DNA of 64,000 nucleotides from Bradysia coprophila (taxonomy: Eukaryota > Arthropoda > Insecta > Diptera > Sciaridae), in NCBI RefSeq assembly GCF_014529535.1, contig NW_023503409.1:5456390-5520389 (forward strand), read 5' to 3'. The position numbers and the translations under genes were made by a program. The notes beneath the pieces were generated by a model. It did not search any database and was not told the DNA's origin. It worked only from the letters and a program-made list of their open reading frames with translations. Positions 1 through 10,326 of this stretch are shown here, one piece after another; the first letter of the stretch is position 1; every line of letters begins with the position of its first letter.

Positions 1-660
1 GCATTGTGGCGTCAAAAAGCAACACTGAAACCGAAGGTTCAGGTCCCGAAGAAGCCATTGACAGTCGTCAAGGAAATTGGCGGCGCTCACAATGGTGGAA
101 AACGTGTCGTGCAATTACGCAAAAACAAGGCCAACTACCCAACCAAAGCATTGGTTACAGACCGCCCAACCAAGGGATGCTTCAAGCTACATAAACGAAA
201 CACGCGTCAATCATTGATTCCCGGTCGTGTTGTTATTGTGGTTGCCGGAAAGCATAAGGGAAAACGTGTTGTTGTGCTCAAGGTTCTTCAATCTGGTTTG
301 TTGTTGATCACCGGACCATTCTCGTTGAACTCCTGCCCAATTCGTCGCATTTCCCAACGCTATGTTATTGCCACCCAGACCCGCATTAATATGGAGAAAG
401 TCGTCATTCCCGATCACATCAACGATGCTTACTTCAAACGAGAACAGAAGAAGAAGCGCAACCGTGGTGAAGGCGAAATCTTTGCTGCCAAGAAGGAGAA
501 GTACGCTCCATCGGAACAACGTAAAGCCGATCAGGTAGCTGTCGATAAATCTGTGAAATCTGCAGTGAGTCAACACAAGGATAAGAAGTTGCTGTTCAAC
601 TATTTGAGAAGCTACTTTGCACTTAGCTCTTCGCAGTATCCTCATCGATTGAAGTTCTAA
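1..660 (+). CDS. RpL6: Large ribosomal subunit protein eL6 (RpL6), 5'-truncated by window edge
   Basis: Structural protein of the cytosolic 60S ribosomal subunit. The frame is open from base 1 and ends at a TAA at 658-660, giving 219 visible residues. The N-terminus lies outside the window, so the TTG at position 4 is not a start. The family core is visible: a KOW-like stretch (IPGRVVIVVAGKHKGKRVVV), then SGLLLITGPFSLN, then YVIATQTRI. The C-terminal half reads DAYFKREQKKKRN, GEIFAAKKEKY and the closing YPHRLKF, as in animal eL6 proteins. No intron is needed in this segment. The length fits the C-terminal three quarters of an animal eL6 (about 240-290 residues). The open frames on the other strand here are shadows. 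Confidence 0.96.
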   Translation, partial: ALWRQKATLKPKVQVPKKPLTVVKEIGGAHNGGKRVVQLRKNKANYPTKALVTDRPTKGCFKLHKRNTRQSLIPGRVVIVVAGKHKGKRVVVLKVLQSGLLLITGPFSLNSCPIRRISQRYVIATQTRINMEKVVIPDHINDAYFKREQKKKRNRGEGEIFAAKKEKYAPSEQRKADQVAVDKSVKSAVSQHKDKKLLFNYLRSYFALSSSQYPHRLKF

Positions 661-723
661 GCCGCAACGAGTGTTGGACACGAAAATTTTTACTTGAAAA
701 TTTGATGAATGTAACGGTTTGTC

Positions 724-729
724 AATAAA
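724..729 (+). promoter_or_regulatory. Poly(A) signal of RpL6
   Basis: AATAAA lies 64 bases after the RpL6 stop codon, in a short AT-rich 3' UTR. It is a normal position for an insect ribosomal protein transcript. Confidence 0.7.
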
Positions 730-2603
730 CAGGAAAACAAAAAATTGTCGACTTATCATTCTTTGGAAGCAGCTCGCCCCCACGAACCCTTGATTGAAAA
801 GTAAATTTTTCAAATTTTGAGAAGATGTTCCTGGAATCAATAACTTCGTCTGCTCGAGGTCGTCTCTGTTCTATCTTATCTCTTATCTTCCTGTCGTCGA
901 AGTTGAAGTTGAGGCAGAAGGTAAGATTAATTCCTGGATATGTAAGTATTGGGATTTTGATGATTGTTACCTTAAGGTAAGTATCGGAAGTAAAATCAAT
1001 CTAATGCAAATGAAAATTTATTTTAGAAATTAGCGTCGTGATCGACTGTCCTGTTGTTTAAACCCTGTCGACGTTTTTGCAGTTCAGTTTGGATCTCTAA
1101 GTATTTCCTTCGCATAATGCTTTTGATTCATGCTAGTCGCTAATCAAAACCCAGGATCGAAAATTTGAAAAAAGCCCTTCGTTCATACAAAAAATCGGCA
1201 TTGCCCGAATTCCAATAGGGCCAGTTCAGATGTATATTTCCGGTGCCGTAAATGGTAATCTGATTAAAAATGAACTCGAGACTTAGATCTAAGTCAGCAG
1301 GAAATTTAAAAAAGTAAAGTCCGTGCTCTACATTCTTTAAGGTGGAAAATTAATAAAATACCGAAATCGTTCGAGTTGCGATCATCCAGGTAAAGTGGAA
1401 ACTTCTGTTTTATTCAGATGCTAGAACATCTGCAAAATCTAAGACGCTAAAAATTACCTACTGATCCATTTATACATTCTACAATCTTAAACTTTACGCT
1501 CGAATTGTAAGTGTAACATAGTTTCTCCAAGCAGATAATGTTGTCCATGAAGTCGACGAACAAATGAGGTACCGAGGAGTAGCTACCAATATATTTGGTT
1601 AGCTTCTACCACGAAATATTTGAAAACTATGCAACCTGTGAGCAGAAAAATTTTTGTTCGATTTCACACACCTAATTGAATTTTTGAAGACGCATTTCCA
1701 AGTCCGAAACGCCAAGAAAAAGCGTACTTTGAATTTAATTGCATTGTGGAGTGGCCAATACTTCTCTTGCTTCTTCATCATCTGATGATTCCGGTCATTC
1801 ATTGCCAGGTTCAGATATTGACGATGTGGTGGAGTTACTGATTGAGATTGTTGCTTTATTTCATTCTCTAGGTTTAACAAATAAGACCTGTTACTAGTAC
1901 TAGTTAGATCCATATAGGGGGAACTCAGCGACAACTTCAACCCAAGCTCGATCTTCAGTTGACCTGTAAACCATCAACTGGAGTTCGAACTTTAATTAAA
2001 TGTAAATCTTCATCTGAAGGTACAGTTAAAGATCCAGTTGAACCCTCAGCTGAAGGTCCAACTAGAGACCCATATACTACGTAAAACGTAAAAAAACAGT
2101 TTTTCAAAATTAAATTGTTGAATTGAGAAACCCTTTTATTCAAATTTTCCTGCTCTATTCCCTGTTGCTACTAGATCTGCTGTTGCGGGGTCTTCAATTT
2201 TTTTTTTAATGTTAATCTGTTCTTTGTACAATGGTCTTAGCAAATAAGTTCATAGATCCAATGTCAACACGAATGTATACAATCCTTATATCATAGAAAT
2301 GTTGCAGGGACAATTTTTTGGGAAAACATTTCCCCAATTTTTACTAATTTCCGAGAAATATTTTTTGAGAAAATTAAGGATAATGTGTAAAAAATCCAAG
2401 AATTGTTTTTAACAAAAATAGTTTCTGGAAATGTGTGAAATGATTTTCACGTATCGAGTCTTAGAATACCACGGCTAATACCAAGTCCCATCAAAATATT
2501 CTTTTCTGTTTTATCCAGTCTTCTGAGCTGAGCTTCCATTACTTCCCAGTTTGTTAACAGGCGTTACTCGCGCCACCCAAAAAACCTTTCCGACTTAATA
2601 ACA
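730..2603. other. Intergenic, no gene recognised
   Basis: No convincing gene is seen between the 3' ends of RpL6 and Imp3, which converge here. An open stretch at about 1740-2060 reads as Ser/Asp/Glu-rich peptide in plus frames and contains two similar short segments around GAAGGT. It has no start, no splice context and no family resemblance, so I treat it as chance or as an old repeat. Confidence 0.5.
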
Positions 2604-2609
2604 TTTATT
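2604..2609 (-). promoter_or_regulatory. Poly(A) signal of Imp3
   Basis: AATAAA on the minus strand, about 35 bases past the Imp3 stop codon. Confidence 0.65.
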
Positions 2610-2643
2610 CAAAGGTAAACAACTTATAGCTACACGCCATATC

Positions 2644-3390
2644 TTACAGTTCAAAATCGTCTCTCTAAAATAGAAAAAAGGAAAATCAGTCCAATCAAAC
2701 GTCCTAGCTGTAACGGCGAACTCCAAACTCACAATATTATTGTATTCCAAAATATGTCTCCGTATCGCTGAACCATCAACCCATGTAACAAAATCTTCTA
2801 ACGTTCGTGACACCAGGAATGCGGGATCCTTAATCATTTCAGCACCGACTCGAACATGTCCTTGTTCGATGAGATCTGTTGCATTTTTGATGTTTTCTGA
2901 CATTTTGTCTAAAAATGAATTGGATCGTGTTATGATAAACAGTTCGACGGAACACTGTACGAAAATACTTACTTCGAACCATCACCACCGGTAGTCGTCT
3001 TCGACAAAACGAACTAGCTGATACGTTGGCGACGTTATTGAGGTCCCATTTCGTCGGAATCAATCCTAGAACGTACAATTTCTCCAACAGCTGACCGCTC
3101 GATTCGGTTCGGAAAGGGTCCTTCGCATCCAATGCGCTGATTTTTTCAGCTAATTCTCGAATGTTTCGGGATAATTTGTTGTATCTGTGGAGGCGAATCA
3201 TTGCCTTTCATTGAATAAATGTTTGTGTGGTCAGAATTAAATGGTTTTTTTACTTGGTATAGTCTTCTCGTTTCCGTATATGATACTTCCTCAACACTTT
3301 GGCTTCATGCAGATTATTGTCAACTTTCCAATTTATAAAATCGACCTTTTTCAGCAATTTCTGCTCATGATATTTCAGTTTCCGTACCAT
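2644..3390 (-). CDS. Imp3: U3 small nucleolar ribonucleoprotein Imp3, complete, four exons
   Basis: Imp3 binds U3 snoRNA in the nucleolar small-subunit processome and helps U3 pair with pre-18S rRNA. Exons in transcript order: 3390-3254, 3184-2973, 2908-2733, 2664-2644. The introns are 69, 64 and 68 bp, all GT-AG (donors GTAAAA, GTAAGT, GTGAGT). Joined length is 546 nt, 181 residues plus TAA, close to the usual 180-184. The start [20 protein letters not shown] is the family N-terminus. Exon 1 ends in KREDYTK and exon 2 carries [20 protein letters not shown] and SSFCRRRLP. The S4 RNA-binding region follows, with EQGHVRVG and [18 protein letters not shown]. The 7-codon last exon supplies RDDFEL, the expected acidic end. 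Each splice restores the family alignment without gaps. No truncation is seen, and the gene is convergent with RpL6. Confidence 0.96.
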
Positions 3391-3457
3391 ATCGAATCCA
3401 AATCAAATCACTACACACATTCAACAACAGCGAATCACAATAATTTTGATTATAACC

Positions 3458-3802
3458 TCACTTTAAATGACGTATGCGTACGGAAAGAGAAGAGTGTGTG
3501 TGATGTATGCGCATGCGCCTGGGTTGAAATCGTTGAAATAGAGTAGAATCGGTTTCGCCCATATCGGTTTGAAAACCGATTTGCTGCACTGGAAGTGTAA
3601 AAAGAGCGCCAGTATTTGAATAATTTTTTGGGCGCACAATTTTGAAATTATTAGCGAGAGGTTGAGAAAAAATGTATCTGCTACGGCAAGAATAAATGGT
3701 GTTCTCTGGTTCTTTTATCATAAAAATATTCAAAGGAATATTATCGTTCAACAAAGTAGCAAATCGAATCAGCGTAGGTGAATGTTTCAAGTGAAGCAGC
3801 AA
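3458..3802 (-). other. Unassigned open frame upstream of Imp3
   Basis: About 115 codons are open on the minus strand, running up to 68 bases short of the Imp3 start. The frame stays open back to about 3860, where it enters a transposon-like end. There is no ATG near its beginning and no domain I recognise. It contains a short hairpin (TCGGTTT/AAACCGA near 3564-3581). It could be a leftover of a mobile element, an Imp3 leader region, or chance. I do not call it a gene. Confidence 0.15.
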
Positions 3803-3837
3803 ATATTTTCGAAGATTATCTAGAATATCACGAATAC

Positions 3838-4052
3838 CACGGCAGAGTAAAATACTTTTTTATGGAGAGGGTGATCCAAAACCGACATTTCGTGGAACAT
3901 TTTTTTGAGTGAGTCCAAATGTCCTTGGTATTGGTACTTTCGGAAAAATTGCTCCGGAAAATTCGTCAACGTTGTGGACTAATAAATTGGCCAATTCTTA
4001 ATTAATTTTTATGAGTAGAAGAAATTTAGAAAGGTATTAGTAAACTCTGTCG
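3838..4052. mobile_element. Degenerate hAT-like MITE copy
   Basis: The left end reads CACGGCAGAGTAAAATA, the same terminal sequence as the better-preserved element at 44836-45038. A decayed right end, AAACTCTGTCG, lies at about 4042-4052. The length of about 215 bp matches the 203 bp relative. A clean 8-bp duplication is not visible, so the right boundary is approximate. Confidence 0.4.
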
Positions 4053-4288
4053 AATTATACCCGGCGAAGCTTGCACCGTTTAGTGGTTCCCAAGACATGA
4101 GACAGGATTCCCACCTACCTAATTTGAGTTCTAGTTACAATTCTAAAATTTTTCATCTGTATGATTGTGGCAATTTAAAAAAAAACTTTTCATTTTTAAA
4201 GAACAACTACGTAGGCATTATTGCTCATACCGGGAATTGATAAGTATCTCGTTCCGGTTCCTAGAACTCTTAGATTTGATGAGTTCTA

Positions 4289-4340
4289 CCCAAGGCTGTA
4301 TACTTTGGGGAGGTCACGCAGATGCAGAAACGCGGGTTAC
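4289..4340 (+). pseudogene. Short LINE reverse-transcriptase fragment, plus orientation
   Basis: CCAAGGCTGTATACTTTGG followed by GTCACGCAGAT and CGCGGGT matches the start of the LINE fragment at 4499-5280 but in the opposite orientation. It is too short to code for anything. The two pieces may be separate insertions or one rearranged insertion. Confidence 0.5.
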
Positions 4341-4498
4341 ACACCACATTTCATACAAAAAATTCACCATACAATTCAATTCAATTTTGGTGAATTTGTT
4401 TGTATCAAAAATTTCAATTTCAATTTCAATTTATTTGTAATCAAAGAACAAAAAGGATCACTCCTTATACAAATGTTCCGACGTTAACAAAGTATACG

Positions 4499-5280
4499 TT
4501 TTTTTTTAAATAAACAAAACAAGAAAGAAATGAGTGAAAGTAGTACAATTTAACTTGAGCCTCAATCAAAATAGAAAAAAAACTGAAGATAACAAAAAAT
4601 AAAAATAAAAGACAATAAAGAAGAGTCATAGCGGACTGTACGCATCAACAACATAATCAAAAACCAATGACAACATATAAGTTCATAACTTTCATAACGA
4701 TAAAGATATACCAACAATGCCTGTGTGCTATTACTGAAACGGTAAAGGTCGTAAGGTATGGTATGGTATGGTATGGTATGGTACCAGTGGACGGTGTGAA
4801 ACATTTATTCCAATTACTCAAATAATCCGTTGTCGACTGATGAAATGTTCCAGACAACGCCTTTTGAAAGATGGTAGGGATCCTGTTTGTTTAACGACAT
4901 TTGGTAACCTGTTGTATTCCGATACAGCATCAACAAAGAATGAATGATTGTATTGACTAGTAGTGTGACGAGGAATGATTAGTAAGCTGGAGCGCCTCGA
5001 TAGTTGTAGATTATCAAAAAGATAACTCGGTGACTTGTCGATGAGTAGTTTGAAGACGAGGATTATTGACCGGTGCTTAAGAAATTCCATAATTGGGCAG
5101 CCCAAAATACGATTTACATATTCCCTCGTACTACCACGTCTCCGAATTCCAAACACAAACCGTACGCACGCAGCAAAAGCTCTCTCAACCACTTGTATAG
5201 AGGTAAAAAGGTGTGTTCCCGCGTATCTAATAAAATTGCGATCTGCGTGACATCCAAAGTATACAGCCTTGGTTTTACCA
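4499..5280 (-). mobile_element. 5'-truncated jockey-like non-LTR retrotransposon remnant
   Basis: On the minus strand, 5280-4818 is open and resembles the C-terminal part of a jockey-type reverse transcriptase protein. It shows KAVYFGCHADRN, an ACVRFVFGIRR segment, then ILGCPIMEFLKHRS, and near the end EYNRLPNVVKQTGSLPSFKR. This region lies after the polymerase palm motifs, so no catalytic YxDD motif is present. The stop is at 4818. The untranslated tail includes a GGTAT microsatellite and runs to an A-run at about 4508-4499 that may be the poly(A) tail. This is typical of a dead, 5'-truncated LINE copy. Confidence 0.75.
4755..4782 (+). repeat. (GGTAT)n microsatellite
   Basis: Five to six perfect GGTAT units in tandem within the LINE-derived stretch. 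Confidence 0.9.
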
Positions 5281-5324
5281 GACTTTTTTTTCGTTTTCTT
5301 TCAATAGAAGTCTTCTATCCGACC

Positions 5325-5434
5325 CGAGGGGTCACGCACTTCTTCAAATTTAATCCATTTAATACATTTAATCCAAGAAATACATGGGATTAAATGGATT
5401 TAAATCCATTTAATCCTTAGTGCGTCACCCCTCG
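5325..5434. mobile_element. 110-bp MITE with 8-bp target duplication
   Basis: Terminal inverted repeats CGAGGGGTCACGCACT and AGTGCGTCACCCCTCG match at 15 of 16 positions. They are flanked by the direct repeat ATCCGACC at 5317-5324 and 5435-5442. The 8-bp duplication fits hAT or P-type transposition. The interior contains a perfect 30-base palindrome at 5387-5416 built on ATCCATTTAATCC. It has no coding capacity. Confidence 0.85.
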
Positions 5435-5615
5435 ATCCGACCTTTTGGTTTTTCTTTCATTTCGTTATATTCGCAAAAAATTGAGAATTCGAATGTAATA
5501 AACAAAGGGGCGCGAAAACACAACGTCTATCCGACGTTTTGTTCCATTAAAAGATCGCGGGCAATCTCATAACAATTTTTTTTTTAACCTTAATAAGCCA
5601 CATTAAGTGCTGTTA

Positions 5616-5771
5616 GCTAAAGATGATATCGAAGAAGGCTATGAACTTACTTACGACTATGGTGACCTTTCCTCTAATTCAACACAAGAAAAATATTTTG
5701 AATTTTTTAACCAAATTAACAATACTTATCAAAGTTCATTATTATATCAAAGACATGATGTTAATTTATGA
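5616..5771 (+). pseudogene. Orphan SET-domain C-terminal fragment
   Basis: Fifty-one codons and a TGA encode AKDDIEEGYELTYDYGD followed by an Asn/Gln/Tyr-rich tail. The first part closely fits the end of a SET methyltransferase domain, where a residue-I-x-x-G-x-ELT-x-DYG pattern is usual and the tyrosine is catalytic in family members. No upstream SET motifs (the NHS-containing core) are readable in 5440-5615. The tail lacks the Cys-rich post-SET motif. A possible acceptor (GCTGTTAG at 5609-5616) precedes it. It may be a decayed retrocopy, a terminal exon of an unseen gene, or transposon cargo. Similarity was judged by eye. Confidence 0.5.
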
Positions 5772-5893
5772 AGAGAGAAGCATCTTTTAATCTTTTAATT
5801 TTGAAACTCATTCGCTATCGTTGCTATCATTGCCATTCGAACCATCATTTTTCACATTTCTACCGTTTGATTGCTGGCGTTGCCTCGGTTAAC

Positions 5894-6079
5894 AGGTTAC
5901 AGACGGCAAGCATATCACCAATATTATTATCGGATCTATTACTTCAATCGATCAAAGTATTTTTAATCTGTTGATTTCAAATCGTGTACTTCAATTTTTT
6001 AACATGCATTTTACTATATAAGGGACCACTACTCAAAGTTTGTCATTATTTTTGCCGTCGTTATCGATAACAGATGATG
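5894..6079 (+). repeat. TATA-bearing dispersed repeat, copy A
   Basis: The best-preserved copy of a family found about 11 times here. In order it has GTTACAGACGGCAAGC, ATCTATTACTTC, GTGTACTTCA, TATATAAGG (6015-6023), TTTGTCATT, and the end GTTATCGATAACAGATGATG. No coding potential. Immediately after it, AGATGATGTT and AACATCATCT form a hairpin. Confidence 0.65.
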
Positions 6080-6553
6080 TTAATACACGAAACATCATCT
6101 GAAGTAAATTATTTTTTCCTTCTCCTGCGTTTCTTTCAGAAGTCACAGAGTTCGTATTGGCTGCCGTCGTTCGTATTGGCTCTTTCAAACTTTCCTACTG
6201 ATTGACTGATGATGAGTATAGAATAATAAGAAAACGTAATTGCTACTGCCTTAACGTCTTACCAATAGTCGTATAGTTTGACTCAACGCGTTTTTATAAC
6301 TCTAGACAGACCATAAATGATACTAACTTAGTTTTTATAGACAGAAATAAAGACATAAATCAATAGTAATAGATTCTTACAACTACAATAAATCACTACA
6401 ATCGAGGAAACATCATCCAGCGACTATTTTCCCTTATTTTTGAAGGGGAAGCATGCTACTTAAAGACCATGAAGACGTGATCTTGGGAAATGTTCATCAA
6501 TTGATGTAATCGAATATTGCACATCTCCATAGAAAACATAAGTGATATGTTTG
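6080..6553. other. Intergenic, nothing recognised
   Basis: AT-rich sequence between repeat copy A and the next TIR element. No open frame of interest and no recognisable repeat besides simple AT tracts. Confidence 0.4.
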
Positions 6554-6746
6554 ACTCCCGTGAAGTATCGCCAAAAAAAAATGTTGGCGTTTCTTCACAT
6601 TTTGTCGTTTCTTCACACTTCAGCGATTTTTCTTGGCGGTTCTTCACACTTTGGCATTTTTTTTGGCGATTCGTCAGTTTTTGAGAATTTTTTAAATGAT
6701 TTAATTTTTTCTTGGCGATTTGACTTTGGCGATACTTCACGGGAAT
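6554..6746. mobile_element. 193-bp TIR element with 9-bp target duplication
   Basis: The ends contain CCCGTGAAGTATCGCCAAA (6557-6575) and its exact reverse complement (6725-6743). The direct repeat ATATGTTTG flanks it at 6545-6553 and 6747-6755. A 9-bp duplication is typical of Mutator-like elements, though 8-bp classes cannot be excluded. The inside repeats a GGCG/TTCTTCACA theme several times. Confidence 0.8.
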
Positions 6747-7261
6747 ATATGTTTGTGGGTTTGAACAGCTGCCTACAACAGCTCTTTAGATCAATGAACT
6801 TTTCAGTATTTATATCGCGTCAAAAGTTGCAGTTGTTATCAAGTTTTTGTGTTCCATTGTTGATTAAAATTCAACAGAAATAATTTCACACAATTTTGAC
6901 GAGTTTTCTAATTGGCAGATTCACTCGACTTTCAAAAAAAGTACCTCCAATCAAAAAATGTTCATAATTCTGCTTTCCAGGCCAGCAGAATCATACTTTT
7001 CCAGCAAAGATTCACATCTGCATTACAATGAAATGTAGAAATGAAAACGTAAAATGTTTGGATTTTTTTGACACTTTAATAATGAGCCGAAGCTTTTTAC
7101 ATTGATTTTACAACTTCCATCAATCCAATAAAATTCTTTTCTTCTTCATATATAATGTTGTTAAAATGGGCATAATTTATAATGATGATACAGACAGATA
7201 TCTTTAGTTTAATTCATCCTATAGCAATTTTCAGTGATCAATTCAATTTAAACGAAACATT

Positions 7262-9623
7262 TCAATTATTCAACAAATCCCAGGCGTCGTCCTCAATTTT
7301 TTTCGTTTTACCAGCAACAGTTTTCGGCTTGGACGTTTTCACATCAAACCCATCAAAGTCGGGAGACGCAACTGATTGAGTGGATTTTCGACTGACACTG
7401 TTCTCCGATTTGTATTCTTTTCGTTTCTCCGTTGCTTTGCTCTCGAATCCATTCCAATTGTCTTCCGTGGTCGGAGATGCTGATTGACTAGAGTAAATTA
7501 CAAAAAAAAAAATGATTTCTACTTGAAACGAATGTTACAATTGAAGAACCTACTAAGAATTGTATTTATTGTTGTCCCAGCCGAAATCATCGTCTTTAGA
7601 TGGTAGACCGTCGTATGCATTTGAATGTCGATTAGATTGATATCCTTCCGTGGGGGCGTCACCATTTTGACCAGATCCATATCCTCCTTGCGGTGAAGAA
7701 ACATTGCTGCCAGATAGTGAACTCCAACCCTTTTTACTGAAGTCGCCAACCTATTGAAGGAATAGATTTGGTGAATTCGACTTATTTATAGCAAGTATTT
7801 TTAAACGACTCGTATTATCAGCCGCGTCGCCTAATGAAAAGCTGAATGACTCATTTCTCCTTTCTCTTTAATAAACGATTGGCGTGTTGTTTCTGTTCCT
7901 TCTTTCACTCAAAATTAAACTTAGATGACTAAGAATGCAACCATCGTCTTATCAGTGTAAATGGTAAGGTGCACACATTTTAAAACAATATTTCAACATT
8001 CGGTGGCTTTTACAGAACATTTCGGAATTATTAGGCTAGGTGTTGTTGGTGCTGATGATGTGTAACACTTAAAACAAAATAAAATAAAAAGAAAACAAAC
8101 CTTGGAAGCTAAATTCGTTACTTGCGAGCTTAAATCTTCTACCAATGTGCCATCTTTAACCTTAAATGAAAATAATAAATTAAAATAAAAAAAAGGAAAA
8201 AAATGCAGCCTAGCCAAAGTATCCGAAGCGAACAAGTTCGCCTTGAACCTGTCTGAAACGAGTCATGGTATCTGTTACTTTCTTAGAAGAGTACGTCTTT
8301 GTTTGAACATTTTTATTTTGACGAATACGAGTTCGGGCTTTAATCCCACCGTTGAGCATACTAAGGCCCAAACAATTTTGCGCAAATTGTCAATAAGTTT
8401 TCCGCAAACCTGCCATCAGGTAATGAATCATTTTGTTACAGGATTCTGCGATTAAAATCTTCTACTTCTACTACAATACTCTTTACGAGGTCTTGCCCGG
8501 CTACCAATTGAAGGTAAACTATCTCCAATTAACGAAAATTACCTTTTGTGATGCTATATTGCTGTATCGCGATGCACTATCCTTCGCCGTTGCAGCAATT
8601 TTCACGGCACCAGCCGACAACCAACTAAAACTCGATGCTAATGATGATACCGTTGAGTCAATCAATTCTTGCGATTGACTTTTCGGTGGTGGCTCGCGAG
8701 AATAACCGAATCCCGAATATTTTCCCCCTTGATTCGGTGGTACATTGCTGAATGGAAACGGTTTATGATTAGAAGCCTGGAAACTGAAACATCCGAGGGT
8801 GACAACTTACTCTGGGCGCATAGCGTTTTGGTCTTGTATTTTCGAGAAATAATTCTCTTTTTGCTCTTTAAATTCGGGCGTGTTGACCATATTCTGATAT
8901 CCACTACCACTGTCCTGATAACCACCGAAATCTTGATAAGAATTACTATTCTGGAATGATCCGCTATTTCCACCCTTTGTTTCGTAAGCGTTCACACTTG
9001 AACTCTGATAATTTTGAGCAGACGAACTTGATGGACTCCAGGACTTGCCTTGGGCTAATGTTGAGATTTTGTCTCGATATAATGCAGCGGCTTTGCTGTT
9101 ATACCGTTGCTGAATCGGCAGTGAATCATTCCAATCGGGCTGGTCATCGAGAAATTCACGTGCATTTCGATTCCCACCTGCTTTCATTTTTTCCAGCTCA
9201 ACGTCCTTCCACTTGTCCATAGTCACAGAACGTACAAATGAAAGGTGAACACCAAGTCCACGATGCTTTCCCGAACACTCTAAGCAAATCCAGATGCCGT
9301 AGGTTACAGACACCCACTGGGGGTTGTGAGTTCCACATTCGAAGCATTTCTGTCAGAAAAAACGTATGAAATCTTGAGATACGTAAAGTCAACTTCAAAA
9401 AACATAATGTTGTGAGCTCAAGGACAACTCAATTCCAATGGCAGCTAGTGCCACGTCTCTAGTGACACTAATATTAGGTATTGAGAAATCCGTCACTTTT
9501 GTTTTTATAAAGAAAGAAACGCGAAGATTATTGCGTAAAGCGTATAATTACACTTTCACTTACACTATTTTCATTCGTTTGCTTCAAATCTTGTAAAACT
9601 CTTCTGGTTCTGGGACTCGCCAT
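7262..9623 (-). CDS. ArfGAP1: ADP-ribosylation factor GTPase-activating protein 1, complete, six exons
   Basis: ArfGAP1 stimulates GTP hydrolysis on Arf1 at Golgi membranes and drives COPI coat turnover. Exons in transcript order: 9623-9564, 9349-8811, 8747-8543, 8160-8101, 7750-7554, 7487-7262. All introns are GT-AG and the phases agree. Joined length is 1287 nt, 428 residues plus TGA. Residues 1-120 are the ArfGAP zinc finger: C22-x2-C25-x16-C42-x2-C45, with the catalytic arginine at R50 in [11 protein letters not shown]. Exon 3 (residues 200-268) carries a GGKYSGFG motif and then a Ser/Ala-rich segment from about 233 to 262 ([20 protein letters not shown]), matching the curvature-sensing ALPS helix. 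Exon 4 gives [20 protein letters not shown]. The C-terminus is DDAWDLLNN. Exon 5 must use the GTAGGT donor just before an in-frame TAG; joining to exon 6 restores SYQSAS. Confidence 0.94.
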
Positions 9624-10060
9624 TTCTTATCACTGTTAATATTCACCAAACGAAGCAATTCAAAATGTAAACAATTGACTAATCCGATGTAATTCAGTGT
9701 TATAAATTGTAATTTAAGTTAAGTTTTAACATATTTATTTGGTTGAGGACGTGGAACAATATTTTAGACAAGACAAAAAGTTTTTGCGAAGAGACTTTGA
9801 CATTTACAAAATTTCATGTTTGTTTTCTTCATGTTGGTATGAAACCTTCAACGCTCAAAAGGCTCAAAATTTTTTGATGATAAGTGATGTTTTGTCAAGT
9901 TGGTGTTTTTACTGATTGTCCCTGTCCCTGATTGATTGATATTTTAAACTTCTAACCACATTTACTTCTGCTCTGATCAACATTTTATTAATTTACCAAA
10001 GACAACCGATTTTGCATTTCGTAGCTCAAGTCTACCTCAGACTTTGCATGAAAACTCACA

Positions 10061-10186
10061 TGTGTACTTGCTTTGGACGATTGATTTTAGGCACTTTCGC
10101 TTGCAAGCCGAGTTGTAAGCCTCACTCCGTTCGGCCTACAACTCGCGAAATTGCCTAAAATCAATAGTGCAAATCAGGTACACAAA
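10061..10186. repeat. Foldback element with inner hairpin
   Basis: Arms TGTGTAC...ATTGATTTTAGGCA...TTTCGC and GCGAAATTGCCTAAAATCAAT...GTACACA are inverted about a loop. The inner segments GAGTTGTAAGCC and GGCCTACAACTC also pair. A flanking duplication was not resolved. Confidence 0.7.
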
Positions 10187-10326
10187 TGACTATTTCTTGT
10201 ATTAACGAGTGATATGGTAATGATTGGATAGCTGAGGTCATGTAGTTCAGAGGCAGATAGGGTGTTATTAGGTTTGTGGCTCATCTGCAAAAACATTTAA
10301 TTAGGAAAAAAAATAATTTGAAACCG

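Noticed and set aside
211..840. 209-codon open frame on the minus strand over RpL6
   Set aside because: It is the antisense shadow of the conserved RpL6 frame and has no family content.
1599..2143. Two minus-strand open frames after RpL6
   Set aside because: No start context, splice sites or recognisable motifs; plus-strand Ser/Asp-rich reading is also unsupported.
8290..8380. Possible tRNA-like B-box (GAGTTCGGGCTTTAATCCC) in an ArfGAP1 intron
   Set aside because: The B-box consensus is broken and no cloverleaf or terminator follows.
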